Positions 1 to 9,959 of a stretch of 64,000 nt of DNA are shown one piece after another. Source of the stretch: Hygrophila difformis (Eukaryota > Streptophyta > Magnoliopsida > Lamiales > Acanthaceae); assembly GCA_030278955.1 (NCBI GenBank), contig JAOANR010000004.1:12822428-12886427 (forward strand). The letters run 5' to 3'. The number at the start of each line of letters is the position of its first letter. Positions within the stretch are counted from its first letter, which is position 1. Below the pieces are notes generated by a model, which made no database searches, had not been told where the DNA came from, and saw only the letters and a list, made by a program, of their open reading frames with translations. The translations under genes were made by a program, and so were the position numbers.

Positions 1-277
1 TTAGACTAGAACTTGCATGAACGGGCCTGTTTAACCCGTGATTAGGCCATGTTGGCCCTATATTTAATTCCGCTGCGATACATATATGTAAGTATTATTT
101 TCCGCTGCAACTTTGATGTATTATTTTTAAATTATATATGAATGGGCTGTTTGAATATTTTAAATTCTGAAAAACCATAGCCTTGCATCTCTTTAGCAAG
201 CTCGGAGAAACCGTGTCTTGCTAGGGAGGTGTGGCGGTGACATCCCGACCTGGGTGACAAAAAACCGGGGTGTTACA
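1..277 (-). mobile_element. LTR fragment (window-truncated)
   Basis: The block ends at 271-277 with TGTTACA preceded by ACCGGGG, which on the minus strand reads TGTAACACCCCGGT, a typical start of plant LTRs. A similar TGTAACACCCC start occurs at 62764. No internal coding region is in the window, so it may be a solo LTR or the edge of an element that continues to the left. The assignment rests on the terminal motif only. Confidence 0.5.
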
Positions 278-284
278 TTCATCA

Positions 285-660
285 TCAGCGGCATAACATA
301 CACAACTCAGCGACGGAGCCAATGCAATTCAGCGACGCGACCTATGCAATTCAGCGATATTATGGTATTCATCTTAGCGACATTTGAAGTTCATTGCGAA
401 TTTAATCGCATCTCAGCGACAGAGCATTCACAGTTCAGCGACATGACCAATACAAATTCAGCGACATGTCATATGCAACTCAGCGACATTATTATGTTCA
501 TCTCAGCGACACAATTTTATACATTTCAGCGACACGGGTATATGCATTTAAGCGCATCTCAGCGACAGAGTCTCACATAATTCAGCGACATGGCCCTATG
601 TAATTCAGCGACAAGACCAACACAATTCAGCGACTTGATATAGTACTTCTCAGCGACGTT
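285..660. repeat. Degenerate CAGCGAC tandem array
   Basis: About sixteen copies of a CAGCGAC core, usually in the context TTCAGCGACAtgrCC, are spaced roughly 15-35 bases apart. The copies are diverged and the spacing is irregular. The array directly abuts the LTR end at 277, so it could be internal or subterminal sequence of that element. An open frame across it (218-580) is low-complexity and is not considered a gene. Confidence 0.7.
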
Positions 661-881
661 GTCCGCACGTCCGCACCCTACCATACACCGAAATTTATAT
701 TATTAAAAGATACATTAATAAATATATAGAAAAGATTTGTACATATTAATTAATGTATATATAGGCCATATTTTTACAAAAATATGTTACTTCTCCTAAA
801 ATTAATATACAATTATATAGTTGCTAATCGTTAAAAAATATATTTTATAATTATATTATTCTAATTGTATATAAATATATA
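661..881. other. AT-rich intergenic, no gene seen
   Basis: Simple AT-rich sequence between the CAGCGAC array and the MITE at 882. I see no coding potential or structured repeat here. Confidence 0.6.
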
Positions 882-1141
882 CTTCCTCCGTTCTCATTTA
901 AGTGCTCCCTTTGCATAGTAGTAACTATTCATTGAGTAACTTTGATCAAAATTTTTCACATAGTTCTATAAGATAAAATATAGTCAAGTGAGATCTTGTT
1001 AGATTCGTCTAATCACGTAGTTTTAGAATATCAAATTTTTATAATTTTTACTTATATACAATTTGAGTTATAAACATTTAAAAATGTGTCTTGGACTGCG
1101 TGAAATGCAGAAGTGGAGCACTTATTTGAGAACAGAGGAAG
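882..1141. mobile_element. Stowaway-like (Tc1/mariner) MITE
   Basis: Terminal inverted repeats CTTCCTCCGTTCTCATTTA and (right end) GAACAGAGGAAG are flanked by TA target duplications at 880-881 and 1142-1143. A close relative lies at 61588-61847, sharing interior sequence such as AGTAACTATTCATTGAGTAA. The element is about 260 bp, with no coding capacity. Confidence 0.85.
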
Positions 1142-1348
1142 TACTAAATAGTATAAATCTTATTTATATTTTATTATATTAAAAATAATACAAAAAAATA
1201 TAATTTTTAAGAGAATTGTGAAAATTCATATTCTATATATAACTTTTTTTGGTGAACATATTCTATATGTAATTGGTTTAGAGTAAATTACTTATTTTCA
1301 TAAAGCATATTATAAATAAAATAATCGGGTGTATAAAGAGTTATTGGG

Positions 1349-3340
1349 ATGCGAAGAGATCCATCAATAAATAAAGAAGGAAAAGTTAATTTTTTTAATC
1401 TATTTTTTGAGAAATACTTCATTAATCTATATTTCAATAGATTTGCAATTAATGGAAGAACAAATATAAATCTAACTTTGTTAAAAATTGAAAGGCTAAA
1501 TGCTGCGAATTCTATAAATTTGAAAAGTTTATCTGGAATGCCGGTATTGAATGAAGTTGTAACGTCTAAAACAAATAATCTATTGATACTATAAGAGACA
1601 CATTATAATAAGGAAGAAATGAAGGCGAATCATGCTAAGCTATTACCTTTGTTGATTAATGAGTAGAGGAAATGTTTATAAATAAATAATGAATGTAGTT
1701 GATAATGACGAGGGTTGATTCTTTTTTCTTTACGTGGTGGAAGTGACAAGACATTTAGCGATAATCTATCTAGAAAACATTATGTTTAGCCCTTCTTGAG
1801 AGAATTGATATTGTGTTGCATGTAGGATCCAGTGGATTAGCATACCTACTTCTTCCAAGAGGTATGACTGCATATTCTAGATTTTGTATTCCACCAGAGT
1901 GTGACGAGAATTCTACATGCAAAAAACTTATCCCAGAAAATTATTTAACCTATCTTCTTTAAAACAAAGCTCATTATTTGGGACAATAATTTTTTATTGG
2001 TTGAATAATTACGAGCCCGTCTGAATTAACCAAAATCCTCATTCGATTTCAAAGGAAAAAACTCTCACTCGCATTTTGTTTTACTATGACTATAAAAAAA
2101 AAAGTCAATGTCATCAATCTTTAAAGGTTGGACTTTATCTTAAAAATTCAGTTTTTACCCGTGTTTGTGATACGTTGCAATATATCGTGCACTAGAAAAA
2201 TGGGACTCCAAGTATTAATATGTAATTAAGATGAATTAACCCAAGATACTATAAGAAATGTTGTTTACAATGAAAATTATATATGACATAAATTTACACA
2301 ATGAATTCTTCATGTAAGTGATGGTAATTTGTAAAGCTGATATTATCTTGGAGATGTACAATTAGATGTGACAATTACAAATGATAATTCTATAAACTCT
2401 ACGGGAGATCCTACAGCGGCAATTGTTGAGAGTACTTATACAAATATAAACTGCGCCACTTCAAATCAAGATATTTTTAAACATATTTCTATACTAATCC
2501 CTACCAATAAGATTGTTAATACAATCAACGATTAGATCATGGAACGTATGTCTGCAAATGAAAATGTATATATATATATATATCAGTTCTAACAATATTT
2601 GTCAATAGGATGAAAGTATAGATAATGGCAATGAATTATGTTCACTAAAATATCTAAACACGATCAATTATTCTGGATTACCGAATCATAAAATATAGTT
2701 GAATTAGGGTTGCGTCGTCATGTTCATTAGGAATATAGATTCATCAAATAAAGTATGCAAAGTAAATAGGTTGATAGTAACCGAGATGTGGAACCATATT
2801 ATTGAGATTAAACTAATTTTCAGGAAATCATGAAAGTAAAAAATTCTTGATTGGTAGAATGATTATGAGCCTGTCTGATTTAACCAAATTCCTCATTCGA
2901 TTTAAGATGAGAAAATTTCAACTTGTAGTTTGTTTCAATGATTATAAACAAAAGTCAATGCTAATCTTTAAAGAAGGTCCGACTTTATCTTCCACAACCA
3001 GTTTTTAGCGATGAACAGTTATGTTGAAATATTTCGTGTCACTAGCAAGATGTGGCTCAAAGTATTAATGTGCAATTAAGAATGATTAACTCAAAATATC
3101 ATAAGAAATGTTGTTTACAATAAAATTTATATATGATAGAAATTTGCAAATGAATACCCGATGTAGGTGATGGTAAGGCCTGTATTGATTTTGAAGGTCT
3201 ACAATCAGATGTGACATTTATGTATATTATTCTTATAAATTATATAGGTGATCCTATAACGACAATTTTTAAGAGTAAATATGCAAATATAAATTATTAG
3301 CCCATACCAATGAGATTTTCAGGAGTAAAATTTTTGTGAG
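1349..3340 (+). pseudogene. Helitron helicase (RepHel C-terminal part), broken
   Basis: Translated pieces match the Pif1-like helicase of Helitrons. Around 1795-1920 there is IVLHVGSSGLAYLLLPRG followed by TAYSRFCIPPECDENSTC, with FFLY and a damaged P-loop region just before (1720-1760). Around 2350-2560 comes LGDVQLDVT, AAIVESTYTNINC and ILIPTNKIVNTIND, then a stop. A further C-terminal stretch around 2880-3080 retains the PFQF/LVVCF region. The segments lie in different frames separated by stops and indels, so no functional protein is possible. A second partial copy of the VQLDVT segment follows at 3180-3300. The enzyme family unwinds DNA during rolling-circle transposition. Confidence 0.75.
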
Positions 3341-3505
3341 GGAATTTTTCATATTATACTTAATACTTATATTTAAATTTTATTTTATTTTAATAAATTT
3401 CAAATTAAATAAAAATATTATCTTAATAAATTTTTTTTATTGATTTTTAGGTTTGTATTGGATAAGCCACAGAAGCTAAAGAAAATGGTATAATATAATT
3501 TCTTA

Positions 3506-3897
3506 GAGGGTGTTTGTTTATGTATTTTGGGACAGATTATCTAATTATTGCATTTGCAAAACGCAAATAATCAGTTAATCCTGTTTGTATACTAAGTTCT
3601 AATAATCTATTATTTGCATTTTGAGGGAATGAAAAACTATTTTATTGCAGCTAAATTTTGGTGCTGCAAAAAAATTGCGTTCAGCCAAAAATAGATTTTA
3701 CTATATTGTTGCCTTTTGAGGTAATGAAAAATGCAAATCCAAACACTTTTTAATGATTATCTGATGATTGCAATTTGAAACAGTATAAGCTCATCCAAAC
3801 ACTTAATTTTCTACAACATGTTTTGTTGCAACAATTATCTAATTATCTGTTTTCTAAACGATGCAACACTTTTTAAAACGCACATCCAAACACTCTC
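3506..3897. mobile_element. PIF/Harbinger-like (Tourist-type) MITE
   Basis: Left end GAGGGTGTTTG and right end CAAACACTCTC are near-perfect inverted repeats, bordered by TTA on both sides (3503-3505 and 3898-3900), the TSD expected of PIF/Harbinger elements. The interior shares ATTATCTRATTATTG-like sequence with the smaller element at 51331-51498. It is inserted in the Helitron. Confidence 0.8.
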
Positions 3898-4403
3898 TTA
3901 GTTCTCTTTCAAATAGATATAAAATCATTAAACATTTTTCATTATTAAAAATATAATGTTTTATGTTCACCAAAAAAAATATTAATGTTATATCATTTTA
4001 TACACTATAAGTATATATCTCATATAATATATAATTATGTCCGTCGAGTCTCGACGTGTTATTTACTAGTGTTATTTAATTTTAGCACAATGATATTTCC
4101 TTTTCGCAACAAGAGAGGCGCAATACAAAATCTTTTTTAGATAACCATCACGTCATCGTACCTTTGGATTTATTAATTTCTCATTTTATTTTTTCTTTAA
4201 AAATTTTGCAATCATTTTAATTTATTTTCCTATTTTAAATTGCTAATACTTTCGACAAACCCTTTTAATAATATTTCAACGTCGTATATTTATAAATTTA
4301 ATTCAGATATTCAATATATTATTTTATTCTTCCAAGATTAAATTTGAATAGGCGATCAGACACCATTTTCACTTTTATGTCATTCAATTTTAAATATTCG
4401 TGA

Positions 4404-4888
4404 TTGCAATGGGGTTTGGCTAGGTGGTGTTTCGGGGTTCTTAGGAAGTTCTTCATACTGAGATTGCCCGAATTCTGCATTGTTTTATCCTTGCTCGAAG
4501 CCTGGGTATCTCGATCTTATGTTGTATGTGCGATTATGTGGAGGCGCTCCGCCTGCTCACCTCGCCTTGTAGCAATCTTCATTGGCTTGGCCCTTATCTT
4601 CGGAAGATTGCTGAAGTCAAGACTCAATTTCAAGCTTGTCATTTTGTCCACATTCTTCGGGAAGGTATTGTTGTTGCATATTGCTTGGTGAAGATGGGGG
4701 CGGATAGTGAACTTTTTTGGCCTTTCCTCCGGACGAAGTCAAATCCCTACTCGCAGCTAACGCCACTGGCACCTGGTTCCAAACGCTAGTTGTTTGAATT
4801 TTATGCATATTTTATCTTCTTTGTCATTGTTTCACATTCTCTAGCCTTCTTTGGCTTTATTGCAAAAATAAAATAAAATAAATAAATA
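4404..4888 (+). mobile_element. LINE 3' fragment with RNase H remnant
   Basis: Between 4520 and 4790 the translation contains FQACHFVHILREG, then VVAYCLVKMGADSELFWPF, the end of the RNase H domain of plant L1-type LINEs; compare FHILREGNSVADSLAKRG near 57380 in the intact relative. The conserved Asp of the VAD motif is Tyr here. Upstream frames are broken. The fragment ends with an A-rich tail at 4862-4888. It is a 5'-truncated dead copy. Confidence 0.7.
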
Positions 4889-5295
4889 TTCGCATTCGAG
4901 CCTCCACAAGATATTTGGGCTTGAGTTTTACGTCAAATGGATGGAGCCAACATATGTATCGGCCGAGTGCGTGATATTGGTGCGATGGCCCAAAAATGGA
5001 ATGTATGTATTCCAATTACCTATGTTGGCTTTAATCTCGAGTGGACGTTCAAAATTTGATTGTTAAAAAATAGAATAACTGACTTCAGATTTTGACATCA
5101 AACGGCCATAATTTGTTGGCCATCCATTCGGCCTATAAAAACGGCTCAAAATTCTTGGATATTCAAAATTGAGTTACCTAAAAGCGAAAAAAAAAATAGT
5201 CTTCTAATGACCTATTTTAAATTTAAGTATGCAACAAGAAATATATAGAGAGTTGGGGAGGGGAAATTAATTCTAGGGTTTGCATAAAACCATTA
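4889..5295. other. Intergenic, no gene seen
   Basis: Moderately AT-rich single-copy-looking sequence between the LINE tail and the next MITE. No open frame with family resemblance was found on either strand. Confidence 0.5.
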
Positions 5296-5560
5296 CTTCA
5301 TCCGTCTCATTGTTTTTGTTACATTTGACTTTTTAACAATATTTATTGTTTAAGTTTGATTCAAATTTGTATCATAGTTATATAAGGAAAAACATAATCA
5401 AGTGAAATCTTGTTAGATCCATCTAATCTTGTAGTTTTATAATATCAAATTTTTATATTTTTTTTATTGCCTGTACACCATTTAAGTTTTTAACTATTAA
5501 AAATATCCATCGGCATACGTGTCGAGTAGGTCCGTAGCAAAAACAATGACAAGGAGGTAG
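5296..5560. mobile_element. Stowaway-like MITE
   Basis: The left end CTTCATCCGTCTCATTG and right end AATGACAAGGAGGTAG form inverted repeats, with TA on each side (5294-5295, 5561-5562). The interior carries the TTGTTAGATCCATCTAATC block common to the Stowaway relatives in this window. It lies about 130 bp beyond the stop codon of the defensin gene. Confidence 0.8.
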
Positions 5561-5654
5561 TATTAAATAGTTGAAAAATAGTCATCACACCAAAGCACAC
5601 AACATAGATAACTTAACTCCATGCACATATCATATATAGATAGATATATGGGGG

Positions 5655-5655
5655 T

Positions 5656-5690
<35 letters not shown>

Positions 5691-5692
5691 TT
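5655..5692. repeat. (TTTA)n microsatellite
   Basis: About nine TTTA/ATTT units, ending within the stop codon region of the defensin CDS, so on the minus strand they begin its 3' UTR. Confidence 0.9.
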
Positions 5693-6060
5693 GATTTAAG
5701 GGTTTATTACAAGGCTTGTAGCAAATACATTGGCGCAAAACACCATCGCACTTGCCCTGTGTAAACCCTTCTGATTCACAAGTACTCTGGCAATTCGGCT
5801 GAATTACGCACACCCCTCTGAACCTCTGACTCGCTGATCCACACATCCTTCCTTCACTACCATTTCCCATTTGCCCTGCATGCACACATCATATATATAC
5901 ATATATATTCTCAAATTAAAGATTCTTACAAACAATTGTAGGATTACAATTCATGTAAGAGTGCATCTAGAATACATATGATGAAGACTTGAAATTGTTA
6001 CTCACCTGAGAAAAATATGAGAAACAACAAAAGGACTCCACCAGTGAGCTTTGTGTCCAT
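5688..6060 (-). CDS. Plant defensin (gamma-thionin), two exons
   Basis: Exon 1 is 6060-6006 and exon 2 is 5875-5688; the 130-base intron (6005-5876) has GT and AG ends and splits a Gly codon. The start ATG at 6060-6058 opens a hydrophobic signal peptide (residues about 1-25, LLLFLIFFSG core). The mature part begins near RMCGSASQRFRGVC and contains eight cysteines in the order and spacing of plant defensins, including CxxxC (CQSTC), the gamma-core GKC and the final CxC (CIC). The intron within the signal peptide is the usual defensin gene structure. The peptide should be secreted and fold as a cysteine-stabilised alpha-beta scaffold with antifungal or other defence roles; the actual target cannot be read from sequence. 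The length, about 80 residues with a 47-residue mature domain, is normal. The frame is intact, so it is probably functional. Confidence 0.92.
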
Positions 6061-6134
6061 TATATTGTATATTGGGACTGATTTTGAATTTTCCAGTTGA
6101 ATTTAAATGGTGGAATTCGGGGGGCCTTATTTAG

Positions 6135-6143
6135 ATATATATA
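6135..6143 (-). promoter_or_regulatory. TATA box of defensin gene
   Basis: On the minus strand an alternating TATATATA stretch lies about 75 bases upstream of the defensin ATG, the only good TATA candidate at a sensible distance. Inferred from motif and position only. Confidence 0.5.
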
Positions 6144-6149
6144 GATATA

Positions 6150-6695
6150 GAGGAGAGGAAACTTTACTTGGTGTGTTCTTATCCAAATTGTTGCAAGGGA
6201 AAGAGTACTTAATTTGATTCTCATCTCAATACAGCTTTATTCATTATCTTCCTCAATTTTGTTTGCCAAAATGGGTAGTAGTCAAAGTCAAGGGCTATCT
6301 CAATACATGTGGATGTGCTACTAGTTGTTGGGAGTTGGGACCGCAAGGCTCACCTTAACACCGGGATTAATATACTAATACTCTTCGCTTTAGGTTGGGC
6401 CGTTGGGCGCTCACGGTTTTGTCGTTAGATTTCTCCAAGGCTTCTCATTAATAGAATTAGAGGACTAAGGTCATTTTTTTCCTATGCTTTCGATGTGGGA
6501 TTTGGGTGTCTCAAACCAAGGATCGTGTGGCCTCCCCTTAGCGACTCATCTTGCACATGTTGGAGCAAACTTAGGAATTTAACCCCGGAAACCACCATGT
6601 CGAATTATTGAATAAATAAACAAATAGTTATACCTGGATCCATTGCAAAGTAGATTTGTGGCGTTGAGTCGATATTGTGATCTTCTACACCTTTC
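6150..6695. other. Intergenic, upstream of defensin
   Basis: About 550 bases with no coding signal. It contains a moderately GC-rich stretch (6330-6600) that looks like transposon-derived sequence, but I cannot name a family. Confidence 0.4.
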
Positions 6696-6844
6696 CACTA
6701 CAAGAAAATATTAAATCGGCGACAGAAATCTGCTACGGAATTGGTTCCATCGCCAAAATAGACAGAAAAGACGACAGAAAGTTGTGGAAAGGATTACGGC
6801 GACTGAAATATGCGACGGAATGATTCAATCGCAGATGCACGACA

Positions 6845-7262
6845 GAAAGGGATCCCGCCAACTAGGGCTTATTGCCCCCAACTAGGGCTTTTATCCCCAA
6901 TTGCTCGATTTACAGTAGTTCTCATCCCTTTCTCCTCCAAATTCACGCTCCTCCCCCATTTTTCACCGTCGGAGTTGCTGTCAAATCACTCCATACTGCT
7001 ACACCATCTTGCGTACCATTCGACGTGCTTCCTTCCGCGAGCCGACTCCACGGGCTCGGTGTATTGCAGCCACCACCGACCATGAACGCGAGCCACCGAA
7101 CGAAATGAGTGGGGACACGACGAACCCGCTTCTACAGTGACGCGGACCAGCCTTCCGGAGCATAGCCGAAGCAAAACTCCCCCGAGCAAACCGTCGTCGT
7201 TTGGGAGGAAGCGGTGGGCGTCGCCGGAAAAAAAATTCCCGGTGTTTGTAAACGGCGGTCAG
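6845..7262 (+). other. GC-rich exon-like segment inside CACTA
   Basis: A GC-rich stretch that contrasts with the AT-rich rest of the element and ends in a splice-donor-like CAG/GTAAAAG at 7260-7267. No frame shows a recognisable protein. It may be a captured first exon or UTR of a host gene; the source is unknown. Confidence 0.3.
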
Positions 7263-9205
7263 GTAAAAGTCTGACTATCAATCTTTTATCAATCCTTTTC
7301 CGTATTGATGTTTAATTCTGCCAATTACGTTAGATTGGGTATCCTCACTAGGCAAGTTTCTGTGACTTATAATCTGTTGATTGTTACCCAATGCTCTACA
7401 TTTCTGTATGTTCTTGTTCCAACCATTCCAATAATGCCAAGATGCAAACTAGAATAAAGACATTGTGTTGTTTTTTAAGTTTCTTCCACTGGACTGAAAA
7501 CCTTTGAGATTGATACACTTAGACATTAAAAAGTTAGCTGCATCTGGATCTTGGTGAATATAAGATCAGTGCGCAGTTGTTTTCAGTATGAGGTTGTTTA
7601 TTGGACATGAATATACGAAATTTCATGATCTCCGATGGTGTTGCAAAATGGCTAATCTACTTGGCATATTAGTAATGTAAGTGTTTCCTTACTCTGGTAA
7701 TTAGTGCACTGCCATTGAGTATAGGTATTGTTTACTTGCTAGGATTTTAAGAGTCATGGATGATCATGTGCCAGAAAAAATAGGTAAAGAAGCTATTATG
7801 AAAATTTAAACTTAAATCTGTGTATATAGATTTTCTTTCAACTTGTGTATCATGTATGTCTGTCTCGGATTTTATAAAAAACTTGCATAATTAATTTTAA
7901 TCATATGATTCTTTTTCCTACAATTTTATATATTCCAAATTTAATTTTGGGGTGTACACACAATGTTGATAGAGGTCATTGGCAATTGGCAGTATAAGTT
8001 TTTAAGCTTGATAATATATATGTTTGTGTGATGGTTGACCAGTAGATTTTATTTCAGATGCTCCAAGTTTTATACCATGTCAGACATATATAGAATTCAA
8101 TTAAGTAATGGTTTACCTTTGCATTTCAGATTGTTTTTTGGACATATAAGAAAGATTTTAGAGATTATCTTTATTTCAATAATGTTATTCATACAAGGCT
8201 AGTGTCAAGCACTCAGTTTGACATAGTCATATTATGTTAGGGAGATAATATAACATCCATACCATTCTCTTTTGAGCACTACATTATTTTTGACAAGTTA
8301 AATATATTCGTTGTCTCAGCCTGTAACTCAATACATCTGAATTCATATATATACCATAGTGAGCAAACAAAGGATTGGACATTAGTATATATATAAACTA
8401 CGAATTACTTCTGTGTTCCCAGAGCTTGCGCGACCAAATCGATGCGGTCGGAGTCCGCATTCGAGAACGGGAGAGGGCCCCTGAATCGGAATTCATTCCG
8501 GCGTTGCAAAGCTTTGTAATCGGATTTCTGGAAGTTTATATCATCTGTAAGTTCATAACTTCAACTTCAATTTTCGGATAGAGATTTTGTAATTGTGTAA
8601 ATTGAATGTTGCTTTGTTTTTGGCTAAAATGATTCATTTAATAGTTTTCGGTATTCATTCATTTTTCAGTGAAGTTGCTTGTTTTTTGGGCAAATTATTC
8701 ATTTGAGCATAATACTCCTCTCAATTTAGTGGTTGTGCTTTGTGCCCGCTTCTAGTTCTACTTACCAGAAGAGTTTATGGTTGATTCAAGGCTAGCCTCC
8801 TGCATTGCTTCTTCTGAGTAGTGTTTATGCTCCGGGAATTAATAGACACATAAAGTTACAATTTCATTGCAGAGGGAAATGTTCTAAAATAATTTTTTCA
8901 ATGCCTCAAAATCTTGGATTATTGCACTCCAGAAAATGACCACATTGCCTATAATGAGATGTTTATTTTCATTGTTTTAACCTATTCAGTTACTTTAACC
9001 TATTCATTGCGTTCAAGACTCCTTGCTCAAGCAATTTGGCAGGTTAGTGCATGTCTGCTATCCATTTACATGAATATTGATCTCTAAATGTATTATCATC
9101 TATACATTTATCTATTTAGGTATCTCAAATACAAGGGCGCATGAAGGAATTATCCGAAAGATAAAGTTTCCCAAAATCAAGGATGAGAAGAATGCTATTG
9201 GCGAG
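7263..9205. other. Interior of non-autonomous CACTA
   Basis: Mostly AT-rich, intron-like sequence. Apart from the exon-like segment at 8423-8546, no conserved frame and no transposase domain was seen. It is interrupted at 9205 by the LTR retrotransposon; its continuation resumes at 23787. Confidence 0.5.
8423..8546 (+). other. Candidate captured exon in CACTA
   Basis: A 124-base GC-richer island is bounded by an acceptor-like TTCCCAG and a donor-like GTAAGTTC. One frame is fully open and reads LRDQIDAVGVRIRERERAP, continuing to an LQSF/LEVY segment. I do not recognise the protein. Gene-fragment capture is common in CACTA elements, but here it is an inference from splice-like borders and base composition. 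Confidence 0.35.
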
Positions 9206-9693
9206 TGTTAACCGAGAAATTTTGATTTGAATATGGTGGAGATGATTACAAGGATTTTTTGAAAGAAATACGGCAAACTTAATAAAGCTGTAAAAGAAAT
9301 AAAATTTGCAGAAATTGAAGAACGGTAAGTAAATTACGCGGAAAGAAAACTGAAAGTAAAGTGATCCCTGAGGAGTTTGTTGGTTGCCCTCTGGAGTGCA
9401 TCCTTCCCCTTTTTATAGGGAGGAGGACTGACACCCTCCAGCTGAGAAGCACGCAGGAGGTGGCAGCATACGGCGCACACGAGGATGGCGGCTTGACTTC
9501 TGTGACACACGATCCACGCGAGAGAGGTTGGCGGCATACGGCGCATGCGAAGGATGGCGGCTTGATTGACAGCTTTCCTGATCATTATCCGAATAAATTT
9601 TACACTGGGCCGGGTCTCTAAAAATGGACTGGGCCAAATTCAACGGGCCTAACGAATTTAATTTTATGGGCCCAAAAATATTAGTAGTTAACA
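9206..9693 (-). repeat. LTR (3' LTR in element orientation)
   Basis: It matches 23294-23781 at equal length with about six mismatches. It includes the TTTTTATAGGGAGG stretch near 9409, which in the opposite orientation is not a TATA box, and ends in the 6-bp terminal repeat TGTTAA/TTAACA. Confidence 0.95.
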
Positions 9694-9706
9694 GATGCCC
9701 CCTCGC
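9694..9706 (-). promoter_or_regulatory. Polypurine tract
   Basis: On the minus strand GCGAGGGGGCATC immediately precedes the LTR, the expected primer for plus-strand DNA synthesis and a confirmation of element orientation. Confidence 0.7.
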
Positions 9707-9739
9707 GCAATTTGTCTGATTAGTATTAAAAGACAGATA

Positions 9740-9830
9740 TGCGCGTTCTGGCCTAATTGGCCCGTTTAAAAAAAAAACCCTGGCCTAATAGGCCCGTTTA
9801 AAAACCCTAATTTCATGGCTTCTATAAAAA
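9740..9830 (+). promoter_or_regulatory. Putative promoter of antisense PMD gene
   Basis: TATAAAAA at 9823-9830 is preceded by AAACCCTAA-like telo-box sequence (9801-9810) and two near-identical copies of a TGGCCTAATWGGCCCGTTT block (about 9751-9800) holding GGCCC site II-like cores. A pyrimidine-rich leader follows (9860-9910). Telo-boxes with site II elements are typical of promoters active in dividing plant cells. Direction is opposite to the retrotransposon genes. Confidence 0.55.
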
Positions 9831-9959
9831 GCCACCACCTCTCCTTAAGTTAAAACTTTTGGTCATTTTTTCAAATTTTCTTCTACCTTTTCTCCTTCTC
9901 TTCTCCCTTCTAAACCGCCGGCCACCCTTCTTCCTCTTCCTTATCGTCGTCGCCCTCAG

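Larger units (their letters stand above)
1180..4069 (+). mobile_element. Degenerate Helitron (copy A)
   Basis: The 3' end is textbook Helitron: a 6-bp stem hairpin at 4042-4056 (CGTCGA/TCGACG, loop GTC), nine bases, then CTAG at 4066-4069 followed by T. Upstream on the same strand are decayed helicase segments (1349-3340). The whole block is alignable in reverse complement to 46004-48300, which ends in the same way, defining a family with two copies in this window. The 5' end is not identified; homology to the other copy fades near 1180. A PIF-like MITE (3506-3897) sits inside. Confidence 0.8.

Noticed and set aside
218..580. Open frame across the CAGCGAC array
   Set aside because: Runs from LTR into repeat DNA and encodes repeat-derived sequence only.
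4404..4691. 95-codon frame starting MQWGLARWCF
   Set aside because: The neighbouring frame carries the recognisable LINE RNase H end; this frame is its shadow.
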